Positions 9,875-18,263 are shown, counted from the first letter of the stretch. The stretch is DNA of 64,000 bases from Shinella zoogloeoides (GCF_020883495.1 NZ_CP086610.1:2523501-2587500); one strand, 5' to 3'. A program made the numbers and translations. Notes: generated by a model from the letters alone, not told the origin.

Positions 9875-10747
9875 CTACTTGTCCAGGTTCTTGCCGACGG
9901 CGCGCATCAGGAAGAAGGCGACGATATTGGCGAGGATGACGGCGATGATGCCGCCGGCGGAGGCGCCGCCGACGTCGTAGCCGAGAAGCGCGGTGCGGTA
10001 GATCAGGAACGGCAGGTTGGTGGAGGCATAGCCCGGCCCGCCATTGGTGGTGACGAGGATTTCCGCATAGACGCCGAGCAGGAAGATCGTCTGGATCAGG
10101 ATGACGACGGTGATCGAGCGGGAAAGATGCGGCAGCGTCAGGTAGATAAAGCGCGAGACGAAGCCCGCGCCGTCCATCTCCGCCGCTTCTTTCTGCTCGC
10201 CGTCGAGCGATTGCAGCGCGGTGAGCAGGATGAGCGTGGCGAAGGGCAGCCATTGCCAGGCGACGATGATGATGATCGACAGCAGCGGGAACTGCGCGAA
10301 CCAGTCGACGGGCTGGAGGCCCAGCGCCCGGTTGATATCCGCCAGCACCCCGTAGCCCGGATGCATGATCATGTTCTTCCAGACGAGCGCCGCGACCGGC
10401 GGCATGACGAAGAAGGGCGAGATGATCATGATGCGCACGACCCCCTGCCCCCACATGGGCTGGTCGAGCAGAAGCGCGATGCCGATCCCGCCGACGACGG
10501 TGATGAGCAGCACCCCGCCGACGATCAGCAGCGTGTTCCAGATCGACTGGAAGAAGGCCGGGTCGGTGTAGAAATATTTGTAGTTGAACAGCCCTGCCCA
10601 GCTCACATTGCCGGGGTTCAGGAGGTTGTAGTTCTGGAACGAGAACCACAGCGTCATCGCCAGCGGCACGATCATCCAGACCAGAAGCAGGCCCACAGAG
10701 GGCGCCAACATCACCCGCGCCAGACCGCGCGTATTCTCCGTCGCCAT
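9875..10747 (-). CDS. smoF: Sorbitol/mannitol ABC transporter permease
   Basis: 290 aa MalF-type permease with about six membrane spans and the EAA-like loop EQKEAAEMDGAGFVSRF. The start at 10747 was chosen because it follows a near-ideal ribosome binding site (GGGAGGAAATC); an upstream in-frame ATG at 10789 would add 14 unremarkable residues. It is separated from smoE by about 207 bp that hold two inverted repeats, whereas it is only 13 bp from smoG. Confidence 0.92.
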   Translation of the reverse strand: MATENTRGLARVMLAPSVGLLLVWMIVPLAMTLWFSFQNYNLLNPGNVSWAGLFNYKYFYTDPAFFQSIWNTLLIVGGVLLITVVGGIGIALLLDQPMWGQGVVRIMIISPFFVMPPVAALVWKNMIMHPGYGVLADINRALGLQPVDWFAQFPLLSIIIIVAWQWLPFATLILLTALQSLDGEQKEAAEMDGAGFVSRFIYLTLPHLSRSITVVILIQTIFLLGVYAEILVTTNGGPGYASTNLPFLIYRTALLGYDVGGASAGGIIAVILANIVAFFLMRAVGKNLDK

Positions 10748-10809
10748 GATTTCCTCCCGAGAGCCGGTGCGGCCGGCCGATGCTGTCATTCGCAGATGGG
10801 TCGCAAGAA

Positions 10810-10878
10810 CCCCTCACCTGCCTGCCGGCATCCTCTCCCTGTAGGCGGAAAGAAGGTCCCGGCAGGGGGATGAAGGGC
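10810..10878. repeat. Degenerate intergenic palindromic element (RIME-like)
   Basis: The arms CCTGCCGG (10821-10828) and CCGGCAGG (10859-10866) sit inside a longer imperfect inverted repeat beginning ACCCCTCACCTGCC. The composition resembles Rhizobium intergenic mosaic elements. It lies between smoE and smoF and is probably transcribed. Assignment to the RIME family is from memory of its consensus and needs a genome-wide copy count. Confidence 0.45.
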
Positions 10879-10909
10879 AAACGCCCAATCAACATTCCCC
10901 GCGTCCTCG

Positions 10910-10935
10910 GCTGCCCGGACCGCAATCCGGGCAGC
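10910..10935 (-). other. Intercistronic hairpin between smoE and smoF
   Basis: Perfect 10-bp arms (GCTGCCCGGA and its complement) around a 6-nt loop lie 19 nt past the smoE stop codon. No T-run follows on the minus strand, so it looks like an mRNA-stabilising or partial-attenuation hairpin that would favour binding-protein expression over the permeases, as in mal operons. Confidence 0.6.
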
Positions 10936-10954
10936 CTGTCCTTGGGGAGGAGGC

Positions 10955-12265
10955 TTACTTGATGTAGCCGGCGCGGGTCATTTCGCGCACGGCCGTGGTC
11001 TGTGCCTGTGCGAGCGCGTCATCCACGGAGGACTGGCCGGCAAGCACCGCCGAGAAGAGCTGGCCGACCGTCGTGCCGAGACCCTGGAATTCCGGGATCG
11101 CGACGAACTGGCCGCCCGTATAGGGCACCGGCTTGACGGAGGGCTTGGTGATGTCCGCCGCATCCATGGCCGCAAGGGTGGGAGCTGCGAAGGGCGCTGC
11201 CTTCTGGTATTCGGCGTTCTTGTAGAGCGAGGTGCGCGTGCCCGGAGGAACGTTCGCCCAGCCTTCCTTGCTGGCGACGAGCTCGGTGTAGCCCTTGCTG
11301 GTCGCCCAGGCGATGAACTTCTGCGCGGCTTCCGCCTTGGTCGAGCTTGCCGGAACGGCAAGGTTCCACGACCACAGCCAATGGCCATGGTTGCCATTGC
11401 CCGTATCCGGGAAGATCGCGTAGCCGACCTTGTCGGCGACCGTCGAGTCCTTCGGATTGGAGACGAAGGAGGCCGCGACCGTCGCGTCGATCCACATGCC
11501 GCACTTGCCCTGCTGGAAGAGCGTCAGGTTCTCGTTGAAGCCGTTGGACGAAGCGCCCTGCGGGCCGGCATCCTTCATCATGTCGACGTAGAACTGAAGG
11601 GAAGCCTTCCATTCCGGCTGGTCGAACTGCGGCTGCCACTTCTCATCGAACCAGCGTCCGCCGAAGGAATTGTTGAGCGCGGTGAGGAACGCCATGTTCT
11701 CGCCCCAGCCGGCCTTGCCGCGAAGGCAGATGCCGTTGATGTCGGCATTGCGGTCCGTGATCTTGCGGGCCGCTTCGCCGATGAATTCCCAGGTCGGGGA
11801 ATCGGGCATCGTCAGGCCCGCCTTCTCGAACAGGTCCTTGCGGTACATGATCATGGCGGACTCGCCGTAGAACGGCGCGGCATAGAGCTTGCCGTCGACC
11901 GAAAGACCGCCGCGGATCGCCGGCAGCAGGTCGTCGACGTCATAGTCGGCGCCGAGGCCGTCGAGCGAGACCAGCCAGCCCTGCTTCGCCCAGATCGGGA
12001 CCTCGTAGTTGCCGATCGTTACGATGTCATACTGGCCGCCCTTGGTCGCGATATCGGTCGTGACGCGCTCGCGCAGCACGTTCTCCTCGAGTGTCACCCA
12101 CTCGAGCTGAATGTCCGGGTTCTTTGCGGTGAAGTCTTCCGTCAGCCCCTGCATGCGGATCATGTCGCCATTGTTGACGGTCGCGATCGTCAGCGTTTCG
12201 GCATTGGCGAAACCGGCGAGGAGAGCAGCCGAGCTGACGCCCAGCAGAAGGGTTCTCAAATTCAT
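10955..12265 (-). CDS. smoE: Sorbitol/mannitol ABC transporter periplasmic binding protein
   Basis: 436 aa extracellular solute-binding protein (family 1, MalE-like). The N-terminus MNLRTLLLGVSSAALLAGF followed by ANAE is a clear Sec signal peptide. It captures sorbitol, mannitol or related polyols in the periplasm for SmoFGK. Two adjacent ATGs (12268, 12265) follow GGGAGG; the second has the better spacing and was chosen. It is the first structural gene of the operon, behind a promoter with operator-like repeats at 12287-12341, and is followed by structured RNA before smoF. Confidence 0.93.
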   Translation of the reverse strand: MNLRTLLLGVSSAALLAGFANAETLTIATVNNGDMIRMQGLTEDFTAKNPDIQLEWVTLEENVLRERVTTDIATKGGQYDIVTIGNYEVPIWAKQGWLVSLDGLGADYDVDDLLPAIRGGLSVDGKLYAAPFYGESAMIMYRKDLFEKAGLTMPDSPTWEFIGEAARKITDRNADINGICLRGKAGWGENMAFLTALNNSFGGRWFDEKWQPQFDQPEWKASLQFYVDMMKDAGPQGASSNGFNENLTLFQQGKCGMWIDATVAASFVSNPKDSTVADKVGYAIFPDTGNGNHGHWLWSWNLAVPASSTKAEAAQKFIAWATSKGYTELVASKEGWANVPPGTRTSLYKNAEYQKAAPFAAPTLAAMDAADITKPSVKPVPYTGGQFVAIPEFQGLGTTVGQLFSAVLAGQSSVDDALAQAQTTAVREMTRAGYIK

Positions 12266-12286
12266 CATCTTCCTCCCAGAAGAGTT

Positions 12287-12341
12287 GTGAGCATTTGCTT
12301 CGCTCGTGAGCAATTACCCATAAATTGACACGGAAAGTCAA
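12287..12341 (-). promoter_or_regulatory. smoE promoter with operator-like repeats
   Basis: On the minus strand TTGACT (12341-12336), a 17-nt spacer and GGTAAT (12318-12313) form a sigma-70-like promoter. At and below the -10 lie two direct copies of GTGAGCA (plus strand 12287-12293 and 12306-12312) and the inverted pair TTGCT/AGCAA (12295-12313). This is the best candidate operator for the SorC-type regulator. Confidence 0.5.
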
Positions 12342-12445
12342 CGACCATTCGTTGCTGCACCGCACAAAGCGGACAGCCACACCTTGAATCTCATGGGAAA
12401 TTTCTGTCCGGCGCAGAGCGATCCACAGCCGGCGGAGGGCGGTTT

Positions 12446-13399
12446 TCAGGCCGAAAGCAGGTAGCGCGCCGTCTCTTCGTCGGTGATGACGCCGTTGATC
12501 ATGCGCCCGCGCAGGGCCGCAAGCAGGGCCGCATATTTGCGTTTGCCCTTGGCAAGGCCGATGACGGTGGTCGTCTCGCGCGGCGGCAGCGGCACGGAGG
12601 CGACACGCTCGTTGATGCTGCCTTCCAGCAGCCGGCCGTCACGGTCGAACATCCAGCCGCAGATCTCGCCGGCGGCCCCCTCTTCCATCAGCCGCGCCAT
12701 CTCTTGCGGGTCGAGGAAGCCGTCGAGGCAGAGCGGCGCGTCGGCGCCAAGCTCGCCGATGCCGACGAAGACGACATCCGCCTCGCGGCCGAGCTGGAGC
12801 GTCGACTGCACGAGGCTCTGGCGGTGCAGGAGATCGCGCTCTTCGGCCGAGGAGACGAGAACCGGCAGCGGCATCGGATAGTGCCGCGCCTTCACGGCAT
12901 CGGCCATGGAGAAGATGACGTTGTAATAGGCGGCCGAGCCGTCCGGGCCGATATTGCCGGTCAGCGACATGATGCGGTGCTGCGGACATTCCATGGCCGG
13001 CAACTGGTCGATGGCCGCCTTGAGCGTGCGCCCCGTGCCGACCGCCAGCACGATCGGTTCGCTCTTCTTCAGCCAGCGCTCGATTTCCGCCGCGCCCGCC
13101 TCGGCGATGCCGATGGTCGTCGAGCTGGACCCCGGATCGCCCGGCACGATATCGACATGCACGAGGCCGAACTTCCGCTTGAGCGCCTCGCCCAGTTCCA
13201 GGCATTCGGCGATGGGATGGTCGAGGCGCACCTTGATCAGCCGCTCGGCGACGGCGAGCGAAACGAGACGCTGCGCCGACTGGCGGGAAATGCCCATGGC
13301 GGCGGCGATCTCGTCCTGCGTGCGGCCCGCGACGTAGTAGAGCCAGCCGGCCCTTGCCGCATCGTCCAGCCGCCCGGCTGTTTCCGTCCGCTTCGCCAT
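12446..13399 (-). CDS. SorC/DeoR-family sugar-responsive transcriptional regulator of the polyol operon
   Basis: 317 aa. An N-terminal helix-turn-helix (about residues 22-50, GRTQDEIAAAMGISRQSAQRLV) is followed by the SorC sugar-binding domain with VLAVGTGRTLKAAI and VVFVGIGELG. Proteins of this family sense phosphorylated sugars or polyols and act as activators or repressors. The gene is just upstream of smoE on the same strand (about 180 bp gap), the position of the regulator in other smo operons. The probable targets are the repeats in the smoE promoter. Whether it activates or represses cannot be told. Confidence 0.88.
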   Translation of the reverse strand: MAKRTETAGRLDDAARAGWLYYVAGRTQDEIAAAMGISRQSAQRLVSLAVAERLIKVRLDHPIAECLELGEALKRKFGLVHVDIVPGDPGSSSTTIGIAEAGAAEIERWLKKSEPIVLAVGTGRTLKAAIDQLPAMECPQHRIMSLTGNIGPDGSAAYYNVIFSMADAVKARHYPMPLPVLVSSAEERDLLHRQSLVQSTLQLGREADVVFVGIGELGADAPLCLDGFLDPQEMARLMEEGAAGEICGWMFDRDGRLLEGSINERVASVPLPPRETTTVIGLAKGKRKYAALLAALRGRMINGVITDEETARYLLSA

Positions 13400-13581
13400 C
13401 GTCTTCCCCGGTTGTTCCCCACGATTTGCTGCATCTTTTCATGCCACCTGTCAAACGTCATCTGATGGCGCATAAAGGACAGGCAAGGCCGCGCCGCACT
13501 ATCGACACGGCGAAAAGATAACCGAAATTCTCATGTTTATTTTCGCTGCAAGCCCTGAAAAACCGGGATTTCTTTTGAAAT

Positions 13582-13597
13582 TTTACCGTTTGATAAA
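13582..13597. promoter_or_regulatory. Possible RutR-like operator upstream of preT
   Basis: TTTACCGTTTGATAAA matches the RutR consensus TTGACCANNTGGTCAA at about 10 of 14 defined positions and sits inside TTTTA/TAAAA arms, 60 nt upstream of preT. The match is weak. The rest of the 257-bp spacer (13400-13656) between the SorC gene and preT shows nothing else I can name. Confidence 0.3.
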
Positions 13598-13656
13598 AAA
13601 ATAAACCTGAGTTACCGTTCTCCTATTCAAAAAGCCCACGCGAATGGGAGATAACG

Positions 13657-15018
13657 ATGGGAACGACGCAATCTGGGATTCATCGGGGGCGTCTTGCGCC
13701 TGCCGAATACGAGACGAACTTCTCCGACCTTCACCCGCGCCTCGACGACCATGAGGCGCTGGTCGCAGCCGACCGCTGCTACTTCTGTCACGACGCGCCG
13801 TGCATGACGGCCTGTCCCACCTCCATCGACATCCCGATGTTCATCCGCCAGATCTCGACGGGCAACCCCATCGGCTCGGCCAAGACGATCTTCGACCAGA
13901 ACATCCTCGGCGGCATGTGCGCCCGCGTCTGTCCCACAGAGACGCTTTGCGAACAGGCCTGCGTGCGCAACACGGCGGAACACCGCCCGGTCGAGATCGG
14001 CCGCCTGCAGCGCTACGCGACCGACGTCGCGATCACCGAGAACCAGCATTTCTACGAGCGCGCAGCGCGCACCGGCAAGGCCGTGGCGGTCGTCGGCGCT
14101 GGTCCCGCGGGCCTTGCCTGCGCCCATCGCCTCGCCATGAACGGCCATGACGTCGTGGTCTTCGAGGCGCGCGAGAAGGCCGGCGGCCTCAACGAATACG
14201 GCATCGCCACCTACAAGGCGGTCGACGACTTCGCCCAGCGCGAAGTCGATTACGTGCTCGCCATCGGCGGCATCGAGGTGAAGAACGGCCTGAAGCTCGG
14301 CCGCGACTTCACGCTCGCCGACCTCACTGCCAATTTCGACGCCGTCTTCCTCGGCATGGGCCTTTCGGGCGTCAACGCGCTCGGCGCGGAAGGCGAAAAC
14401 CTTCCAGGCGTGGTGGATGCCGTCGATTTCATCGCCGAGCTGCGACAGGCCGAGGACAAGGCAAGCGTGCCGGTCGGCCGGCGCGTCGTCGTCATCGGCG
14501 GCGGCATGACGGCCATCGACGCCGCCGTGCAGGCAAAGCTTCTCGGCGCGGAAGAGGTGACGATCTGCTACCGCCGCGGCAAGGAGCACATGAACGCCTC
14601 GCCCTTCGAGCAGGACCTTGCCGCCTCCAAGGGCGTGATGATCCGCCACTGGCTCCAGCCGAAGCGCGTCATCGCCCGCGACGGCCAGGTCGCCGGCATC
14701 GAGGTGGAATATACCGAGATGCGCGACGGCAAGCTCACCGGCACCGGCGAGACCGGGGCGCTCGTCGCCGACCAGATCTTCAAGGCCATCGGCCAGACCT
14801 TCGAGGCTGCCGGCCTCGGCGCGCTCGCCATGGCCTCGGGCCGCATCGCCATCGATGCGGAAGGCCGCACCTCCCTCGCCAATGTCTGGGCGGGCGGGGA
14901 CTGCGTGAAGGCCGGCGAGGACCTGACGGTCACCTCGGTCGCACAGGGCCGCGACGCGGCCGATTCGATCAACCGCATGCTGGCTGCCGGCGCGCAGCCT
15001 TCCGTTGCCGTCGCTTGA
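13657..15018 (+). CDS. preT: NAD-dependent dihydropyrimidine dehydrogenase, PreT subunit
   Basis: 453 aa glutamate-synthase-small-subunit-like oxidoreductase. The N-terminal Fe-S region has two cysteine groups (C41, C44, C49, C53 and C88, C92, C98, C102). An FAD-binding VVGAGPAG follows at about 146-152, and an NAD(P)-binding VVVIGGGMTAID near 280-290. PreT passes electrons from NAD(P)H to PreA for reduction of uracil or thymine to the dihydropyrimidine, the first step of the reductive pathway. A GGGAG ribosome binding site precedes the ATG. preA follows after 12 bp, and enzymes for steps two and three are 4-7 kb to the right. Confidence 0.95.
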   Translation: MGTTQSGIHRGRLAPAEYETNFSDLHPRLDDHEALVAADRCYFCHDAPCMTACPTSIDIPMFIRQISTGNPIGSAKTIFDQNILGGMCARVCPTETLCEQACVRNTAEHRPVEIGRLQRYATDVAITENQHFYERAARTGKAVAVVGAGPAGLACAHRLAMNGHDVVVFEAREKAGGLNEYGIATYKAVDDFAQREVDYVLAIGGIEVKNGLKLGRDFTLADLTANFDAVFLGMGLSGVNALGAEGENLPGVVDAVDFIAELRQAEDKASVPVGRRVVVIGGGMTAIDAAVQAKLLGAEEVTICYRRGKEHMNASPFEQDLAASKGVMIRHWLQPKRVIARDGQVAGIEVEYTEMRDGKLTGTGETGALVADQIFKAIGQTFEAAGLGALAMASGRIAIDAEGRTSLANVWAGGDCVKAGEDLTVTSVAQGRDAADSINRMLAAGAQPSVAVA

Positions 15019-15030
15019 GGGAGATGAGAC

Positions 15031-16344
15031 ATGGCTGATCTTCGCAACAACTTCGTCGGCATCAAGTCGCCCAACCCGTTCTGGCTGGCCTCCGCGCCGC
15101 CGACCGACAAGGCCTACAATGTCGAGCGCGCCTTCAAGGCGGGCTGGGGCGGCGTGGTCTGGAAGACGCTCGGCGAGGAAGGCCCGCCGGTCGTCAACGT
15201 CAACGGCCCGCGCTACGGCGCGATCTGGGGCGCCGACCGCCGGCTGCTCGGCCTCAACAATATCGAACTGATCACCGACCGCGACCTCTACACGAACCTG
15301 CGCGAGATGAAGCAGGTCAAGATGAACTGGCCGGACCGGGCGCTCATCGCCTCGATCATGGTGCCCTGCGAGGAGGAGAGCTGGAAGGCGATCCTGCCGC
15401 TCGTCGAGGAGACCGGGGCGGACGGCATCGAGCTGAACTTCGGCTGTCCGCACGGCATGTCCGAGCGCGGCATGGGCGCGGCGGTCGGGCAGGTGCCGGA
15501 ATATATCGAGATGGTCGTGCGCTGGTGCAAGCAGTACACGCGCATGCCGGTCATCACCAAGCTGACGCCGAACATCACCGACATCCGCAAGCCCGCCCGC
15601 GCTGCCAAGGCCGGCGGCACCGATGCCGTGTCGCTGATCAACACGATCAACTCCATCGTGTCGGTCGACCTCGACAGCTTCGCCCCGAACCCGACGGTCG
15701 GCGGCAAGGGCACGCATGGCGGCTATTGCGGCCCGGCGGTCAAGCCCATCGCGCTCAACATGGTGGCCGAGATCGCCCGCGACCCGGAAACCTACGGCCT
15801 GCCGATCTCCGGCATCGGCGGCGTGACGACCTGGCGCGACGCCGCCGAGTTCCTGGCGCTCGGCGCCGGCAACGTGCAGGTCTGCACGGCGGCCATGACC
15901 TACGGCTTCAAGATCGTGCAGGAGATGATCTCCGGCCTTTCCGACTGGATGGACGCGAAGGGCCACCGCAATCTCGACGACATCTGCGGCCGCGCCGTAC
16001 CGAATGTCACGGACTGGCAGTATCTCAACCTCAACTACATCGCCAAGGCCCATATCGACCAGGATGCCTGCATCAAGTGCGGCCGCTGCCACATCGCCTG
16101 CGAGGACACCTCGCACCAGGCGATCACGCAGTTCGTCGACGGCGTCCGGCATTTCGAGGTGATGGAAGACGAATGCGTCGGCTGCAATCTCTGCGTCAAC
16201 GTCTGCCCCGTCGAGAACTGCATCACCATGGTGGGTCTGGAACCCGGCACGCTCGACCAGCGCACCGGCAAGCCGGTCGATCCGAACTACGCCAACTGGA
16301 CGACCCACCCGAACAACCCGATGGCCCGTCAGGCCGCCGAGTAA
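15031..16344 (+). CDS. preA: NAD-dependent dihydropyrimidine dehydrogenase, PreA subunit
   Basis: 437 aa. The N-terminal dihydroorotate-dehydrogenase-like TIM barrel (about 1-310) binds FMN and contains the substrate loop NFGCPHGMSERGMGAA with the catalytic cysteine. Two 4Fe-4S clusters follow near the C-terminus: CIKCGRCHIAC and CVGCNLCVNVCP. PreA reduces uracil and thymine using electrons from PreT. It is translationally adjacent to preT with its own GGGAGATGAGAC ribosome binding site. Confidence 0.96.
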   Translation: MADLRNNFVGIKSPNPFWLASAPPTDKAYNVERAFKAGWGGVVWKTLGEEGPPVVNVNGPRYGAIWGADRRLLGLNNIELITDRDLYTNLREMKQVKMNWPDRALIASIMVPCEEESWKAILPLVEETGADGIELNFGCPHGMSERGMGAAVGQVPEYIEMVVRWCKQYTRMPVITKLTPNITDIRKPARAAKAGGTDAVSLINTINSIVSVDLDSFAPNPTVGGKGTHGGYCGPAVKPIALNMVAEIARDPETYGLPISGIGGVTTWRDAAEFLALGAGNVQVCTAAMTYGFKIVQEMISGLSDWMDAKGHRNLDDICGRAVPNVTDWQYLNLNYIAKAHIDQDACIKCGRCHIACEDTSHQAITQFVDGVRHFEVMEDECVGCNLCVNVCPVENCITMVGLEPGTLDQRTGKPVDPNYANWTTHPNNPMARQAAE

Positions 16345-16362
16345 ACGCCCTTTGCCGGGGCC

Positions 16363-16707
16363 TCAGGCCCCGGCAAACTGGTCGTAGGCGCGCATCGCGT
16401 CGGCCGCATACATCAGCGCCGGCCCGCCGCCCATATAGACGCACATCGCCATCACCTCCGCGACTTCCTGCCGGGTCGCGCCAAGCTCGATCAGCGCCTT
16501 GGCGTGGAAGCCGATGCAGCCGTCGCAGCGCTGCGTCACGCCGATGGCGAGCGCGATCAGCTCCTTCGTCTTCTTGTCCAGCGCGCCCTCCGCGCCCGCA
16601 CCCTTCGCAAGGGCGGAGAAGCCCTGCATCGCCTCCGGCGTGAGTTTGCGCAGCTCGCCCATATAGGCCGAGATATCCCTGGTGATCGCCTTGTAGTCCT
16701 TCGTCAT
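16363..16707 (-). CDS. Carboxymuconolactone decarboxylase/AhpD-family protein
   Basis: 114 aa single-domain AhpD-like protein. The redox motif is C61-x2-C64 with H68 (RCDGCIGFH), as in peroxidase-type members rather than true decarboxylases. Such proteins act in peroxide or thiol detoxification. It is convergent with preA and divergent from the ArsR-type sensor; the shared intergenic region holds an AT-rich palindrome, so it may belong to the same sulfur-stress regulon. Its substrate is unknown. Confidence 0.85.
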   Translation of the reverse strand: MTKDYKAITRDISAYMGELRKLTPEAMQGFSALAKGAGAEGALDKKTKELIALAIGVTQRCDGCIGFHAKALIELGATRQEVAEVMAMCVYMGGGPALMYAADAMRAYDQFAGA

Positions 16708-16734
16708 GGCTCGCTCCTTGCAGCTTTACATTTC

Positions 16735-16760
16735 ATATTTTCTTGATATCATAAAAATAT
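16735..16760. promoter_or_regulatory. AT-rich palindromic operator of the ArsR/rhodanese locus
   Basis: The arms ATATTTT (16735-16741) and AAAATAT (16754-16760) flank an AT-rich centre between the divergent AhpD-like and ArsR-type genes. BigR/SqrR-type repressors bind AT-rich palindromes of this kind, so this is the likely operator. Confidence 0.6.
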
Positions 16761-16779
16761 AAATCGTAAAGAGGTGCCC

Positions 16780-17082
16780 GTGACGATTACCGAAGAGATG
16801 CCGGCGAAGGCCGAGACGGTGGCGAACTTCCTGAAGGGGCTGGCCAATCCGCACCGCCTGCTGGTCCTCTGCGCGCTGGCCAACGGCGAGCGCAGCGTGA
16901 GCGACCTCATCGAGGAGACGGGCATCGCCCAGACCTCGATGTCGCAGCACCTCGCCAAGCTGAAGGAGGAAGGGATCGTTCGCTACCGGCGCGATCACCG
17001 CACCCTCTTCTACGCCATCGACCACCCGGCCGTGATGGAGATCATGACCGTGCTCTACGCCCGTTTCTGCGCAAAGGACTGA
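16780..17082 (+). CDS. ArsR-family regulator of the BigR/SqrR/YgaV persulfide-sensor type
   Basis: 100 aa winged-helix regulator. It has the recognition helix TGIAQTSMSQHLAKLKEEG and exactly two cysteines, C31 and C97, 66 residues apart. BigR and SqrR use two cysteines with the same separation, which form a disulfide or tetrasulfide link with reactive sulfur species and release DNA. No metal-binding CxC motif is present. The GTG at 16780 has AAAGAGG at 5-nt spacing; a GTG two codons earlier is too close to it. The next gene, 2 bp away, is a YgaP-like rhodanese, the same pair as E. coli ygaVP. Confidence 0.8.
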   Translation: MTITEEMPAKAETVANFLKGLANPHRLLVLCALANGERSVSDLIEETGIAQTSMSQHLAKLKEEGIVRYRRDHRTLFYAIDHPAVMEIMTVLYARFCAKD

Positions 17083-17084
17083 CC

Positions 17085-17618
17085 ATGACCGCAACCGTAT
17101 CCCCCAAGGACGCCGCCCTCTGGCTCGCCTCCGGCGAAGCCGTGCTGATCGACGTGCGCGAGCCGGACGAGTTCCGCGCCGAGCATATCGCCTGCGCGGC
17201 CTCCATTCCCTTGAACTCGTTGGGCGATGCGCTTGGGGGCACACAGATACCCGCCGCCCGCAAAATGATCTTCCAATGCCTGAAGGGCGGGCGCGGCGAA
17301 GTGGCTTGCCGGACGGCCGAGGCCGCAGGCGCGGGTCACGCGATCTACAATCTGGAAGGCGGCATCGCTGCCTGGAAGGATGCGGGCCTGCCCGTCGTCG
17401 GCAGCGGCGCGCCGGCCGCCATCCCGCTGTTCCGGCAGGTGCAGATCGCCGTCGGCATCATGATCGCAACGCTGATCGCCCTTGGCTTTTCCGGCCTGAC
17501 GGCCGCGTTCGCCCTTGCCGGCCTGATCGGCGTCATGCTGGTCTTTGCGGGAACCACCGGCTGGTGCGGCATGGCGATGCTGCTCGCCCGCATGCCCTGG
17601 AACCGGCGTCCCGCGTGA
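17085..17618 (+). CDS. YgaP-like membrane rhodanese (rhodanese-DUF2892)
   Basis: 177 aa. An N-terminal rhodanese domain (1-107) carries the expected sulfur-accepting C65 in MIFQCLKGG; a second cysteine (C75) follows. The C-terminus has two membrane helices (about 115-160) and the conserved ending GWCGMAMLLARMPWNRRP, as in E. coli YgaP. It transfers sulfane sulfur at the inner membrane. The loop after C65 is longer than the usual CxxGxR loop, so its activity could differ. It is co-transcribed with the persulfide-sensor-like regulator. Confidence 0.88.
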   Translation: MTATVSPKDAALWLASGEAVLIDVREPDEFRAEHIACAASIPLNSLGDALGGTQIPAARKMIFQCLKGGRGEVACRTAEAAGAGHAIYNLEGGIAAWKDAGLPVVGSGAPAAIPLFRQVQIAVGIMIATLIALGFSGLTAAFALAGLIGVMLVFAGTTGWCGMAMLLARMPWNRRPA

Positions 17619-17624
17619 CGCCCC

Positions 17625-18263
17625 TTACCCGAAGATGTTGAGGCCCTGCCCGGCGCTGTAGGCCAGGAAGGCGAGCGCCGCGAAATACACGATCGTCAGC
17701 ACCACCATCACATAGCCGGCGATCACCACGAGGCCGTCGCGCTGCGAAATGCCGGCGGCAAGCAGCAGGATGGCAACGCCCGGCAGCGTGTTGGAGAAGG
17801 GAATGAGGCCGAGCGGGGCCATCAGCAGCAGCCCCGCCCCCATCAGTACGAGGCCGTTCACGCGGTTCATCACCGCGCCGGAGGTCAGCGAGGCCATGCG
17901 CGGCTTGAAGAACCGATCGATCTTGCGCAGGAACGTCACGCCGCGCTCCAGCACCGGACGCAGCTTGCCGCTCTCCAGCCGCCGGTCGGCGACCTTCGCT
18001 GGCAGCCAGGGCAGCCGGTTGAGCGTGATCGCCGCGCTGATCAGCACGATGCCCGCGCCGAAGACGGTGGAAACGCCGGGGATCGACACCGGGAACAGGA
18101 AGGGCAGCGACAGGAAGGCGCAGAGCAGCAGGAGACCGCTTTCGCCCATCATCCCCAGGAGATCGCGCAGGGTGATGTACTCGCCCTTGATCGAATGGAG
18201 GATGTCCTCGAGCAGTTCGCTCGTCTTGCGGTCCGTATCCTTGAAGCCGATGGCCGTCGTCAT
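17625..18263 (-). CDS. exoD: ExoD-family exopolysaccharide synthesis membrane protein
   Basis: 212 aa ExoD-family protein. After a short soluble N-terminus (TSELLEDILHSIKGEYITLRDLL) it has several hydrophobic helices, including LLLLCAFLSLPFLFPVSIPGVS and a C-terminal pair. ExoD in Sinorhizobium affects exopolysaccharide production and alkali tolerance; the biochemical role is not known. The ATG at 18263 has AGAGGA upstream; the longer open frame gives no conserved residues. It is convergent with the rhodanese gene (6 bp gap) and divergent from the EamA transporter. Confidence 0.82.
   Translation of the reverse strand: MTTAIGFKDTDRKTSELLEDILHSIKGEYITLRDLLGMMGESGLLLLCAFLSLPFLFPVSIPGVSTVFGAGIVLISAAITLNRLPWLPAKVADRRLESGKLRPVLERGVTFLRKIDRFFKPRMASLTSGAVMNRVNGLVLMGAGLLLMAPLGLIPFSNTLPGVAILLLAAGISQRDGLVVIAGYVMVVLTIVYFAALAFLAYSAGQGLNIFG

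Noticed and set aside
10810..10878. Remnant of an insertion sequence
   Set aside because: There is no transposase fragment, no target duplication and the length fits a short palindromic repeat instead.
13627..16308. 893-codon open frame on the minus strand opposite preTA
   Set aside because: It is the mirror of two certain genes. High GC at third codon positions removes stop codons from antisense frames; the protein is His/Asp/Arg-rich without any domain.
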